DNA from: Arenicola marina
Lineage: Eukaryota; Annelida; Polychaeta; Arenicolidae
DNA length: 64,000 nt
Assembly (NCBI GenBank): GCA_964019135.1
Contig: OZ025250.1
Span: 45,911,174-45,975,173 of the forward strand
Direction: 5' to 3'
This document shows positions 47,090 to 59,200 of the stretch, one piece after another. The translations under genes and the position numbers were made by a program. The notes under the pieces are model-generated. The model was not told where the DNA came from, did no database searches, and saw nothing but the letters and a program-made list of their open reading frames with translations. Every line of letters begins with the position of its first letter. Position 1 is the first letter of the stretch.

Positions 47090-47720
47090 TTGCACTGCCA
47101 TGACTAGTACTGGTTATGTAATGGCATGGCATCACTGCTTTAACGTTGTCCATTGCCCCTTCCACCCTACCCCACCCATTACATATGCATGCAGAGCCAA
47201 GGTGGGCAGTGTCCCCTACCCCACCCACTGCATATACAGGCAGAGCCAGGGTGGGCACAGTCCTCTACCCCACCCACTACATATGCGTGCAAAGCAAAGT
47301 TGGACACTCCCCTACCCCACCCACTACATATACAGGCAAAGCCAGGGTGGGCACAATCCTCTACCCCACCCACTACATATGCGTGCAGAGCCAGGGTGGG
47401 CACAGTCCCCTACCCCACCTACTACATCTACATGCAGAGCCAGGGTGGGCACATTTTTTATGGCAGTGGGGTGTTTGTTAGTGTCGACCACTTCAGAAGA
47501 CTTATTTGCGAACACTCACACAGTTCCTTGTTCAATATTTGTGTTGGACTTAATGATAGCATTTTACAAGTATATGTAAGTGTCAGAATGTCTGGTTTTT
47601 TGGGACGTCGGTGACAAATTCACTCTCGCTCTACTCTAAGTCTCAACCTGTCCCTCATACCGATCACCTTTGTTGGCAGTTCATGCCCTATCTCACCCTG
47701 TTACCCCGGAACTCCCACCT
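47090..47720. repeat. Dispersed repeat, copy B
   Basis: Homologous to 35300-35720 on both sides of the 49-bp array: GTTGTCCATTGCCCC on the left, ATGGCAGTGGGGTGTTTGTT and TCGCTCTACTCTAAGTCTC on the right. Confidence 0.7.
47160..47455. repeat. 49-bp minisatellite (6 units) within dispersed repeat copy B
   Basis: CTACCCCACCCACTACATAT followed by GCAGAGCCAGGGTGGGCACA recurs about every 49 bp (near 47167, 47215, 47265, 47312, 47361 and 47410). Copy A at 35.3 kb has one unit. Confidence 0.92.
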
Positions 47721-47757
47721 GCTAACCTCTAACCCCCCACATTTTACCCCCTAACCC

Positions 47758-50085
47758 GATAATAATAATAATAATAATATGTATAGGTGTCACCTAAATT
47801 GCGAGCGAAGTTAGATCATCAGATGTGAGAAAATATTTTTAATATTACATAATATATATATCAGGAAGGAATGCATTTATGTCTATGCTATGGTATATGT
47901 TATACTGAGTTTAAAGTTACTATAAATCAACATATACCCATTGGATAAGCTGGGTTAAACACATTTAATTGCATTAAAAGCAGCTATCTTTAGTTAGGCT
48001 GAAAAATGTGGTGCCCCCCTGTGTATATTCAGTTATTTTAAGATAATTTTGAATATATAGTTTATAACTGACAGGTTAAAGTGGCCCACCGATTCCCTTT
48101 TTGCATTAGCCCCAACCTTGTGCCTGTTGTCAGGCAGGGTGGGAGGCACAACTGGACGCCTGTTACAACGTGACGGGACTATAAGCTTAGTCTAGCCTGG
48201 CCCATAATCAGTAATCAGTAAGCGTATGTGACATCTAACTTAGCGTTAGCCTCCCATAAAATTATAAGATTATAAATTTAGACAAAATTAATTAAACTGT
48301 TAGATCAACAACTTATAAAAAAATATAGGTCCATACATACCGTAACTCGTAAGTTAACATTGTTTGAAAACAGTTGAAAAAAATAACCCTCCTCTGACTA
48401 AAAGATAAATATATAATAATTAAATGATAAACTGCCTAAGATACGAATAGCACAAAAGCCTTCTTCGACGAAAGGTACCGTCCTCGTTTCGATTGGCATC
48501 GTGGGTATTATCGCCCACCTTGCAGTGACAGTGTTATGTTTTGAAGTTTTGTAAACAAAGTGCTGTGCTTTTTGTCCAAACTTTCCCAGGTTCCCGAACT
48601 TATTTGTCCTTGACAAATTGACTGCTGATTCGATTACCAGGCTTTGTATATTTACATTGGCATGCATGCTTTCGTGTATTTTTTCATTGACCAGTTACTT
48701 TTTGTAGTTACAGAAACAAACAAAAAATAGACTAATGAAACAAACAAGCTTAGCTGAAAGTTAAAAAGCAAAAAGTAGGCAGTTCACAAGAATTAATGAA
48801 ATATAACTTTGTGAAGAAAAGCTATTGAAGCCAAAATATGTCCAAAAAAGAGCATTGAAACAAAAAACAACAGTTTCTGAAGAACAGTCAAGAAAAAGAA
48901 ACTTATTTCAGCATTAGATTTAACCAGGATTAAGCTGCATTTGTTGTGAAATAACTGTCAACCTTTCAAAGGTAGACATGCTTTGAATACCTCAAATAAA
49001 CTGTAGTGTATGTTCCAGAAAAAGAAGCTCAAAATCATCACTTAAATACCTGCATATATATAGTTTATATTATAGATCTACATCCGATATTTCAATGTAA
49101 AACGAACAATGTACCACATTTTTGCAGTAGGCCTAGATCAATTAACTGTATTCAGTCACCTCTATATTTAAGAAATTTAAAGTTTAAGTGATTTTCAATG
49201 GGTGATCTGTCTTTTATGATTTAACAGCACCTCAAATCAGTCAAATGCTCCTTTCTCATGCTAATGAGCTGTGTTAAAGCATATATTACTCCATTTTCAT
49301 ACATAGATTTATCATTTAGTCGGAGGAGGGTTATTTTTTTCAAATGTTTTCAAACCAATGTTAACTTACGAGGTATGGTGTGTATGGATCTATATTTTTT
49401 ATAAGTTGTTGATCTAACAGTTTAATTACTTTTGTCTAAATTTATAATCTCATCATTTTATGGGAGGATAACGCTAAGTTAGATGTAACATAAGCTTAAT
49501 TATGGGCCAGGCTAGACTAAGCTTAGTCCCGTCACGGAACTGTTGTAACAGGCGTCCAGTCGTGCCTCCCTCCCTGCCTGACAACAGGCACAAGGTTGGG
49601 GCTAGACTAAGCTTACTTTGTCATTTTTTGTCAAATATGAAAGTAGGTTTTCCCCTAATAGGGCAGGGGGTGCATCTATTACTACATATGCTTTAAACAT
49701 TATTTCCTGCTGAAGAAACTGATATATTTATAATATATACAGCTTAAAAAAAGGATACCACTCGTAATTTTTCATGATCAACTATTGGATAATACATAAG
49801 AAAGAAATGTACGAAAGAATTTGCTTACAACAACTGACTAACTAAAGAAAGCTGCTTTTAATAAATACACTCTACTGCAAAATTTGTTTAACCCCACTTA
49901 TCCAATGGGCATATGTTGATTTATAGTAACTTTAAACTCAGTATAACATATACCATAACATAGGCATAAATGCATTCCTTCCTGATATATATATTATGTA
50001 ATATTAAAAACAATTTCTCGCATCTGATGATCTAACTTTGCTCGCCATTTTAGGTGACACCTATACATATTAATAATAATTCATG
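47758..50085. mobile_element. 2.3-kb element with long inverted arms (fold-back type)
   Basis: The left arm 47758-48415 is the reverse complement of the right arm 49295-50085, with indels. Both carry ATGTATAGGTG at the tip, ATCATCAGATG, ATCAGGAAGGAATGCATTTA, CAACCTTGTGCCTGTTGTC, CTAACTTAGCGTTA and TAACCCTCCTC. The tips sit on (AAT)n tracts on both sides, which hide the exact ends. The ~880-bp AT-rich centre has only a weak minus-strand frame (48398-48667) of unknown nature. No transposase is recognisable, so this is a non-autonomous DNA element of unknown superfamily. Confidence 0.85.
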
Positions 50086-50454
50086 CAGCGTGCCCAGGGT
50101 GTATGTGGCATTATCGCACTGCTGTCACCAAAACTGTAGCGCGCCAAAGATGTTTTAGGTGTAATGTAATGGCAGGTCTAATATCAGAAATGGGCGCTTA
50201 ATGCCGCGCTGTTGTTAAACATTCACTCAAACTCAACTACCCCTGTATCAAATAACGCATGCTGCTTAACTGCTCTCAGTGACTCCATATATCCCCTAAA
50301 CTCACCAATGGGCGATAATGAAAGGAACTATATTTCTGCGCTGAAGAATTGGGCCAAACATACTCCTCATTAACCTTTAAACTACTGGGGAAACTTGTTT
50401 GACAACTTGCATCAAAAGATATTTTCATTCCTTCAGCAACGAAAGCTATATATT
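50086..50454. other. Spacer, nothing recognised
   Basis: No supported feature between the fold-back element and the LINE 3' end. Confidence 0.45.
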
Positions 50455-50551
50455 AAGAAGAAGAATTTTTTATTGCACCGTTTAGGCCTTGGGCCAAAGA
50501 GTACAGATATGTGTACAACAATAAATGAACGATATAAGAACCGACTTACAA

Positions 50552-53500
50552 TTACAGATCCCAGTGCAACTTGAACGCCTGATAAATGAATGCCGCGACA
50601 TTTCTGACAATCGTAGTATCTCTATTTTTAATAAGTTGCTGACCCTCAAATTTAGACAGGTTGCAAGAACTGAGATAGTGGCATCTTATATTCGCATATA
50701 GAGGGCACGTAGTTAACAAATGATTTTCATCTTCGATTTCACTGACACCTAAAGTCAAACAGTATTTACAGAGTCGTCGTTCTCTTGGTTCCTTTCCCCT
50801 TAAACGTTCGATTGCCAGTTTATGAGAAGAACATCGGAATTTACTTAATGCGATCCTATGCTTCCGATTTACAACACAAGTTAGATATAGCTCACATTTT
50901 AACTCTGATTTAAAACAACAATAAGTATCAAGCTTAGACAGGCTATTGATATCTGCTCGCCATTCCTGACAGGAGACATCATTCATTCGTTGGTAAAATA
51001 AATTCAAAAATAAGCCAACATCAGCTACTCCCTGTGAGAGCCAAACATGGCCAAATCCAAATCTAAATAGTAGTGTTTTAATTTTTGATGCCCAAGTTTG
51101 CTTTCCGGCTTCACACAAATTAAACAAAGTTTTATAAACAGCTTGGGTATAACCGTGTCTTTCAGCAGTTACCAATTTTTTAACCAAAATCTCACACTCA
51201 TGTGGATGTACCAAACATACAGAGGCTTCCGCCCACACTCCCCAAGAGCAGCACAGTCGGGGGTTTGCCGCGGCAGCTGCAGAACATATTTACAGAATCA
51301 GATGTGGCATTTTTCTATGGGTTCTCTGTATTCACATCCCCAAATTTCTGACGCGTACAGGAGTATAGGCAGGATCATTTTATCAAAGAGATCAAAACAT
51401 ATATTTATTGGAATATCTCCACACTGTTTCATTACTTTCTTTACAAGCATCAGTCCACGCTCAGCTTGACTGAAGAGGTTCTTTAACGCGGGAGACCAAC
51501 TCAAGGACGAATAAAACACAATGCCGAGATATTTATAATAAGTTGTGACCTCGACTGGTTGACCATCAAAGAACCACTTTTCATTTCGCCTTAGAATACC
51601 ACCTCTACGGAATACAATGACTTTAGTCTTTCTCAAATTCAATTTTAAATCATAGTTTTGACAAAAATCGCCTAATACATTTAACTCACTTTGCAGCCTC
51701 CCAACCGTGTCATTTACAAGAGCGATATCATCAGCATACATTAATACAAAGATACCAGGATATATCTCATCAATAAAAAGGCCATTTGAATTTTGTTCCC
51801 GAAGCATATTCTCAAGTTCGTTTATATAAAGGGTAAAGAGAAATGGACTAAGCATGCAGCCTTGTCGCGTTCCTATTTCACAGTCAAAGAAATCACTGAG
51901 TCTGTTCTTTGTTTTGATGCAGGATTTAAGTTTTGAGTACATTGATCTTAATATAGCTAGAATCTTACCATGGATTCCCTCATTTATCCGTCGATGCCAT
52001 AATTTATAGTGTGGTACGGAGTCGAAAGCCTTGGAAAAATCGACAAAGGCGCAATAAAAACGACCACGCTCCCTACATAGATACTTTTGAGCTAGACCAT
52101 ATAATACAAAGATGTTATCAGTGGTCGATCGTCCTTTACGATAAGCGGACTGGCCTTCGCTTATTTTATTATTAATTTCCGCCCACTCAGTCAACCTGTT
52201 GTTTAAAATTTTGGTGAATAGCTTACCAATAACACAGAGTAATGAGATACCTCTATAATTATGTACATCTGTTTTGGAGCCCGACTTGTGTAAAGGGGTT
52301 ATTAACGCCTGAGCCCATGTATCCGGAAATTCTCCTGAATCTAATATAGCATTAAATAAGGATATTATTGGTCCTCTCAAAACGTCGAGACCACTCTTAA
52401 TCATTTCATAAAGCAATCCATCAGCGCCTGCAGATTTACCTTTCGGTAACGCATTAACAACATCGTTAACTTCATCAACTGTTATGTTCGCGTTAAGGCT
52501 TTCCGGCTGATCATCAAAACATGAATCACACCAGTCGTCATGATTGCTGAGATTTTCGTTAACTCCCTCGTCAAACGCTGTTGACGGTATTCCTATACCC
52601 TGTAGGAGAGACTGAAAGTGTTGATACCAATCATCGTCAGATATTGCATTCGATGCTTGTGCATTAGTTTTGAATCGTCCGACAAAGGACCAAAATGAAC
52701 CAGGTACTTCCCTCGATTGAATCAAGTCCGCACATAAATTCTGCTTATGACACCTTTTTTTAGTTCTACATATTTCTCTAAAACGACGTTTCTCATTTAG
52801 ATAGATTGTAAGGTTCTTGTCTTTTCTTGTTTGTCTAAAGGTACGTTGAGCCGCTAGTTTATGTCTCTTTGCATCAGTACATTCTCCATCCCACCATGCT
52901 GGTTGAGTTGATTTGACACGTTGTCCACCTTTGCCACTCGCTACCTTCATGTCACAGGCTGCATCTTGTACCAGGTTAGTGAGAGTCTCTACAGCCGCAT
53001 TGATACGACCGTTTGCAACATGGTCACTAAAATGTTCCAATGCTGACGGGGAAACCTCCTTCTTTAATTTATCTCTAAAACTTGCTTCCTTGGCAGCATC
53101 CCACCTATAGCGTTGAAGGGGTATAGTATGCATAGGCTCGCTAAGTTCAGCTTCATTCGACATTAAAACAGCCATTTTGCATGATACTGGGTAATGATCA
53201 GATCCTTTATCTAGATCTACCATAAGATTTTCAACTCGATCTATCAATCCTGTTGACATCAATACATAGTCAATAAGACTCCTTCCAGAGATAGTACAAT
53301 ATGTATATTCACCAAATTCATCCCCTGTCGTTCTGCCATTAAGAATGTGAACTCCGAACTTCTTACAGACCTCTAGCAGTGATAAACCAAAACGGTTCAA
53401 CCGCCCTTTGTCTCTAGATTTGCGAGGAACATTAAAATTATCTTCCGTATACCAGTCTGTACAAGGGATAAAACTAATGTCATCATCTATTACAAAATCT

Positions 53501-54042
53501 GGCTCTTCACCTGTGCGGGCGTTGAAATCCCCCATCAATATCACATCACTGTCATTAAATCGAGTAATAATTTCCGCTAGTTGCATATCAAATTCTATAA
53601 TACCATCCGTTTCATCACGAGAATCATAAAACGTTGAGCCTTCATTTGGGATATACACGGAAGCTATAATTATGTCGCGTGGGAGATTGAAAAATTCTTT
53701 ATGCATACGTAAAAAGACAGCATAGTCACTGGATCGGAGATGCGTCACACCTCTGGTAATACTTGGATGCACTAGGACTGCGATGCCGCCTGGAGTCCTG
53801 CCATATCTTGATCGACGCTTCCCGTGAACCGCGTACAGGGAGTGTTCTTCAAAAACATCCGCGATATCTTTATCGGAGTTTGTCCACGTCTCACACAACG
53901 ATACGATATGAGTGTCTTTCAAATAGGTCTTCACATCATATACCTCTAACACGTTTTTGAGACCGTTGACATTCCAGCATAATATCCGAAGTTTGTCGCT
54001 ATATTGTCCAGTCTGGTTCGTCTCAAGGGCCCGGCCGCTATC
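50552..54042 (-). CDS. LINE ORF2: APE endonuclease and reverse transcriptase (damaged C-terminus)
   Basis: The open frame starts directly after the ORF1 TAG and in the same frame, with no ATG before the endonuclease motif KLRILCWNVNGLKNVL. Endonuclease landmarks are SLCETW, LMGDFNARTGEEP and GSDHYPVSC. Reverse transcriptase landmarks are LPKGKSAGADGLLYEMIKSG, FVDFSKAFDSVPH, GTRQGCMLSPFLFTLYINEL and LMYADDIALV. A TGA in place of CGA at about 51298 (after EKCHI) and a one-base shift near 51175 interrupt the C-terminal part. That part still shows FRCSSHKLAIERLRGKEP, RLCKYC and ENHLLTTCPLY, a Cys/His motif common in CR1/L2-like elements. Confidence 0.9.
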
Positions 54043-54984
54043 CTAAGGCACGAATGAGGAGGGCACTACACTTCCACAGCTGTCCACTGTATGGACCCTT
54101 CCTTCGATGTACAGTTTGTCGTATTTCATATTCGCTCGTTTGCCCTGTGAGCGCGCTTCCTTCATCTTTATGTAGAGCAGTTTGCGCGCCTCCCTCACCG
54201 GCTTACCGTAGTCCTCGTCAATTCGCCCTCGGACCCCCTTTGGGATGTTGCGGGCCCGCTCCAGTGCCTCTGTTTTCTTCTTCCACTTGAGAAATCGCAC
54301 AATTACGGGGCGATGACGATCTGCGGTCTTACGCCCAAGGCGGCGGGCACGCTCGATCTCCCACTCCCTATTGTCATCAGCTTGTTCAATTTTCATGTTT
54401 TCCTTCAAGAACCCTCTCACTTTCTTTTTAGTCATATCCCATGTCTCATTATCCTCTTCTGTGAGTCCGTAGAAGACCAGGTTGTTACGCCTGGAGTGAC
54501 CTTCCTGTGAAGAGAGTTGGGACTGCAGGTTACATGTTTTCTTTTCCAGTTCAAGCATTTTAGCGTTCATTTCATCTTGCCTCACGCTGCTTTGTTCTTG
54601 ACTTTCATGTAATGTCTCAATGGCCGTCTGGCACATATCCACCTTGTCATCCATGGCCTCCATGTTTGCTTCAATGGCTGTGATTCGAGATTCGATTTTG
54701 TTCTGCGTCCGCCGTATTTCCTTCAAATCCGCACACATGTCCTTCATCAGGTCAAGGATTGTTTTGAGTTGTGTCTTTGTGTCACCCGCATCGGAATATA
54801 GGTCGGCTGCACATTCCTCTGTGAGCAGCATATTGAACCGCGAGTCAGTGGCACTGGAGGCCGGGTGAGTCGGTGTACACTCTGTGTCCGCTCCACCGTG
54901 ACCGGCGCTGGGCAGGTAGGCTGAGAGACTGCCACTTTTCCTGGACTTTCTCTTCTTCTGTACTTTATTCCAGAATTCTGACAT
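54043..54984 (-). CDS. LINE ORF1: coiled-coil RNA-binding protein (313 residues)
   Basis: A basic N-terminus (FWNKVQKKRKSRKSG) is followed by a long coiled coil at about residues 75-160 with heptad-like leucines, an RRM-like part (RRNNLVFYGLTEEDNETW) and a C-terminal domain (RPVIVRFLKWKKKTEALERA ... MKYDKLYIEGRV). This is the layout of L1/Tx1-type ORF1p, a trimeric nucleic-acid chaperone. The frame is intact from ATG to TAG. Confidence 0.9.
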   Translation of the reverse strand: MSEFWNKVQKKRKSRKSGSLSAYLPSAGHGGADTECTPTHPASSATDSRFNMLLTEECAADLYSDAGDTKTQLKTILDLMKDMCADLKEIRRTQNKIESRITAIEANMEAMDDKVDMCQTAIETLHESQEQSSVRQDEMNAKMLELEKKTCNLQSQLSSQEGHSRRNNLVFYGLTEEDNETWDMTKKKVRGFLKENMKIEQADDNREWEIERARRLGRKTADRHRPVIVRFLKWKKKTEALERARNIPKGVRGRIDEDYGKPVREARKLLYIKMKEARSQGKRANMKYDKLYIEGRVHTVDSCGSVVPSSFVP

Positions 54985-55010
54985 GGTCTATGCTTTCTAG
55001 GCACCAATCT

Positions 55011-55784
55011 GCGACAGTCAATGTACTTCCAGAAAGGTTACGGCGTCGGTTATGCTTTATACTTTGGTGACAAATCGCGAGCTCTTTCAAGTGGTCTTAC
55101 ACGTTCAACAGTTCCAACAGTATTCAACATTTTACCCCCATTTATCGCATCATCCACATCTTTCACTTTTAAGTCACAACACCTACGCATGATCCTCATT
55201 TCGATCCCACTTTCCTTACCCACTATCTCTTACCGGCCACTAACTGACAAACGAGCATTAGAAACGTGTGCGAAGATACACTTAAACAAGTTTAGACAAG
55301 ACAAGAGCCTATATAAATAAGTAATATGTCATAGGTAAAACCTAAAGGCGAGCGTAGCCTCCAATGCTCCATACCATAGCGATACAATGTGTTTGGTACC
55401 ATTTGTTTAACCCCCACTGCTTGGTGAGAACCATTTACTGAACCCCTGATAACTTATACATTACTCATTAATCCACAGGCGCTCAAATCTGCTGACAGAA
55501 CCCCAGCATTAATGGCCGGTCAATTAAAACATGTAGGACTATCAACTTTCATGTCTTGCTTTTCTAATTCTGTGATAAAAGAAATAAGATCAACTCTTGT
55601 TCTGTAATAAAAGAAATCATATCAACTCTTGGCCTAATACAATCTTTTTTTTATAGTTTTGAGGTCATAAATACCTGCAGCTATAACTATACAAACTGAT
55701 GTTCACAAGTAGGGAAGCTATATGCATGTACTATAGCAAACACCTATCTTCTAATTGTCTCAAGTTTAGCTGCAGGTGTGTATT
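55011..55784. other. Spacer with one short duplication
   Basis: A 32-bp near-duplicate (TCTGTGATAAAAGAAATAAG and TCTGTAATAAAAGAAATCAT) lies at about 55568-55630. The left part may be LINE 5' untranslated sequence. Nothing else was recognised. Confidence 0.45.
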
Positions 55785-55930
55785 TAGGTATTGAGACAAC
55801 TATTACATAATAGCTCCAGGTATTGAGACAACTATTACAATAATAGCTCCAGGTATTGAGACAACTATTACAATAATAGCTCCAGGTATTGAGACAACTA
55901 TTAAGCTTACAATAATAGCTCCAGGTATTA
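55785..55930. repeat. 33-bp minisatellite (4-5 units)
   Basis: CTCCAGGTATTGAGACAACT followed by ATTACAATAATAG repeats at 55814, 55847 and 55880. The last interval is 39 bp owing to a small insertion. Confidence 0.92.
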
Positions 55931-56229
55931 AGGGTCGTTCTTCCATGTAAGCCGTCACGGGGACGGCGCAATGATGGGGAATGGGGGAACCGGGCAGCCG
56001 CCGTTTTCGTGATCCCAAACAGTCACGGAAAAGAGTGTGCACTTCAGTGGGCAAGCAGTGTACACTCAATGCCGGAACGGCTGATCGCGCACAGGACATA
56101 CGGCGGCGTACGGCGCAGATAGATGTATGGACAGCAGGACACTGCACAAAGTGTGCAGTCACAGACGAACAGCGCATGGCACACAAGCCCGAGGGATACA
56201 ACATGGCAGTTTTGAACAATCCTGGCGAG
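55931..56229. other. Short unique stretch, nothing recognised
   Basis: GC-richer DNA with no supported feature. Confidence 0.4.
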
Positions 56230-59200
56230 GCCAACCTTTCTCCGCATCCGGAGCGACATGACAGTTCGAAAACTCAACCCTGCCAAGGAAACGACATGAC
56301 GTGACAGTTCGAAACCCAACCTTTCTTTGAAGTTGAAGCGACACGACAGTTCGAAACACCACCATTCTCTGATTGTGAAGCGACATGACAGTTTGAGACT
56401 CAACCTTTCCCTCTCTCTGAAGCGACATGACATGACAGTTCGAAATCCAACCTTGGCAAGGAAATGACATGATGTGACAGTTCGAAAGCCAACCCTGGCA
56501 AGGAAGCGACATGACATGACAGTTCGAAACCCAACCTTTCTCTGAATGTGAAGCGACACGACAGTTCGAAACACCACCATTCTCTGATTGTGAAGCAACA
56601 TGACAGTTTGAGACTCAACCTTTCCCTCAGTCTGAAGCGACATGACATGACAGTTCGAAATCCAACCATGGCAAGGAAATGACATGATGTGACAGTTCGA
56701 AAGCCAACCCTGGCAAGGAAGCGACATGACATGACAGTTCGAAACCCAACCTTTCTCTGAATGTGAAGCGACACGACAGTTCGAAACACCACCATTCTCT
56801 GATTGTGAAGCAACATGACAGTTTGAGACTCAACCTTTCCCTCAGTCTGAAGCGACATGACATGACAGTTCGAAATCCAACCTTGGCAAGGAAATGACAT
56901 GATGTGACAGTTCGAAAGCCAACCCTGGCAAGGAAGCGACATGACATGACAGTTCGAAACCCAACCTTTCTCTGAATGTGAAGCGACACGACAGTTCGAA
57001 ACACCACCATTCTCTGAATGTGAGGCGACATAACAGTTTGAGACCCAACCTTTCCCTCAGTCTGAAGCGGCATGACATGACAGTTCGAAACCCAATCCTG
57101 GCAAGAACACGACATGACGTGACAGGTCGGAAGCCAACTCTGGCAAGGAAATGACAGGACACGACAGTTCAGAACCCAACCTTTTCCTGCATCTGAAGCG
57201 ACATGACATGACAGTACGAAATCCAACCTTGGCAAGGAAATGACATGACGTGACAGTTCGAAAGCCAACCCTGGCAAGGAAGCGACATGAAGTGACAGTT
57301 CGAAACCCAACCTTGCTCTGAATGTGAAGCGACACGACAGTTCGAAACACCACCTTTCTCTGAATGTGAAGCGACACGACAGTTTGAGACCCAACCGCTC
57401 CCTCAGTCTGAAGCGACATGACATGACAGTTGGAAACCCAATCCTGGCAGGAACACGACATGACGTGACAAGTCTGAAGCCAACTCTGGCCTGGAAATGA
57501 GAGGAAACGACAGTTCAGAACCCAACGTGTTCCTGCATATGAAGCGACACGACATGACAGTTTGAAAGCCAACCCTGGCAAGGACACGACAGGACACGAC
57601 AGTTCGAAACCCAACCCTGGCAAGAACACGACATGACGTGACAGGTCTGAAGCCAACTCGGGCCCGGAAATGATCTCTGAAACGACAGTTCAGAACCCAA
57701 CGTGTTCCTGCATATGAAGCGACACGACATGACAGTTCGAAAGCCAACCCTGGCAAGGACACAACAGGACACGACAGTGTGAAACCCAACCCTAGCAAGG
57801 ACACGACAGGATGCGAAAGTTCGAAACCCAACCCTGGCAAGAACATGACATGACGTGACAGGTCTGAAGCCAACTCTGGCAAGGAAATGGCAGGACACGA
57901 CAGTTCAGAACCCAACCTTTTCCTGCATCTGAAGTGACAGGACATGACAGTTCGAAAGCCAACCCTGGCTAGGACACGACAGTTCGAAACCTAACCCTGG
58001 CAAGGACACGACAGGATACGACAGTTCGAAACCCAACCCTGGCAAGAACACGACATGACGTGACAGGTCGGAAGCCAACTCTGGTAAGGAAATGACAGGA
58101 CACGACAGTTCGAAACCCAACCCTGGCAAGAACACGACATGACGTGACAGGTCGGAAGCCAACTCTGGCAAGGAAATGAGAGGACACGACAGTTCAGAAC
58201 CCAACCTTTTCCTGCATCTGAAGTGACAGGACATGACAGTTCGAAAGCCAACCCTGGCTAGGACACGACAGTTCGAAACCAAACCCTGGCAAGGACACGA
58301 CAGGACACGACAGTTCGAAACCCAACCCTGGCAAGAACACGACATGACGTGACAGGTCGGAAGCCAACTCTGGTAAGGAAATGACAGGACACAACAGTTC
58401 AGAACCCAACCTTTTCCTGCATCTGAAGTGACGACATGACAGTTCGAAAGCCAACCCTGGCAAGGACACGACAGGACACGACAGTTCGAAACCCAACCCT
58501 GGCAAGAACATGACATGACGTGACAGGTCGGAAGCCAACTCTGGCAAGGAAATGACAGGATACGACAGTTCAGAAACCAACCTTTTCCTGCATCTGAAGC
58601 GACACGACACGACAGTTCGAAACCCAACCCTGGCAAGAACACGACATGACGTGACAGGTCGGAAGCCAACTCTGGTAAGGAAATGACAGGACACAACAGT
58701 TCAGAACCCAACCTTTTCCTGCATCTGAAGTGACACGACATGACAGTTCGAAAGCCAACCCTGGCAAGGATACGACAGGACACGACAGTTCGAAACCCAA
58801 CCCTGGCAAGAACATGACATGACGTGACAGGTCGGAAGCCAACTCTGGCAAGGAAATGAGAGGACACGACAGTTCAGTCCCCAACCTTTTCCTGCATCTG
58901 AAGTGACAGGACATGACAGTTCAAAAGCCAACCCTGGCTAGGACACGACAGTTCGAAACCTAACCCTGGCAAGGACACGACAGGACATGACAGTTCGAAA
59001 CCCAACCCTGGCAAGAACACGACATGACGTGACAGGTCGGAAGCCAACTCTGGTAAGGAAATGACAGGACACAACAGTTCAGAACCCAACCTTTTCCTGC
59101 ATCTGAAGTGACGACATGACAGTTCGAAAGCCAACCCTGGCAAGGACACGACAGGACACGACAGTTCGAAACCCAACCCTGGCAAGAACAGGACATGACG

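Larger units (their letters stand above)
50455..55010 (-). mobile_element. Nearly full-length LINE (L1-type ORF1, APE endonuclease, RT)
   Basis: On the minus strand it has ORF1 (54984-54043), ORF2 (54042-50552), a ~90-bp 3' region and the end GCAATAAAAAATTCTTCTTC. The short TTC repeat instead of poly-A is typical of CR1/L2-like LINEs. The 5' end is not defined; sequence up to about 55.1-55.3 kb could belong. ORF2 has one nonsense codon and one frameshift near its C-terminus, so this copy is probably inactive but young enough to be almost intact. The same lineage left the truncated copy at 32500-33640. The clade (CR1/L2/Crack group) is inference. Confidence 0.9.

Noticed and set aside
47758-50085. 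Remnant of a large self-synthesising DNA transposon, given the long inverted arms
   Set aside because: It is only 2.3 kb with no recognisable coding parts. Long arms alone are not enough, so it is called a fold-back element of unknown superfamily.
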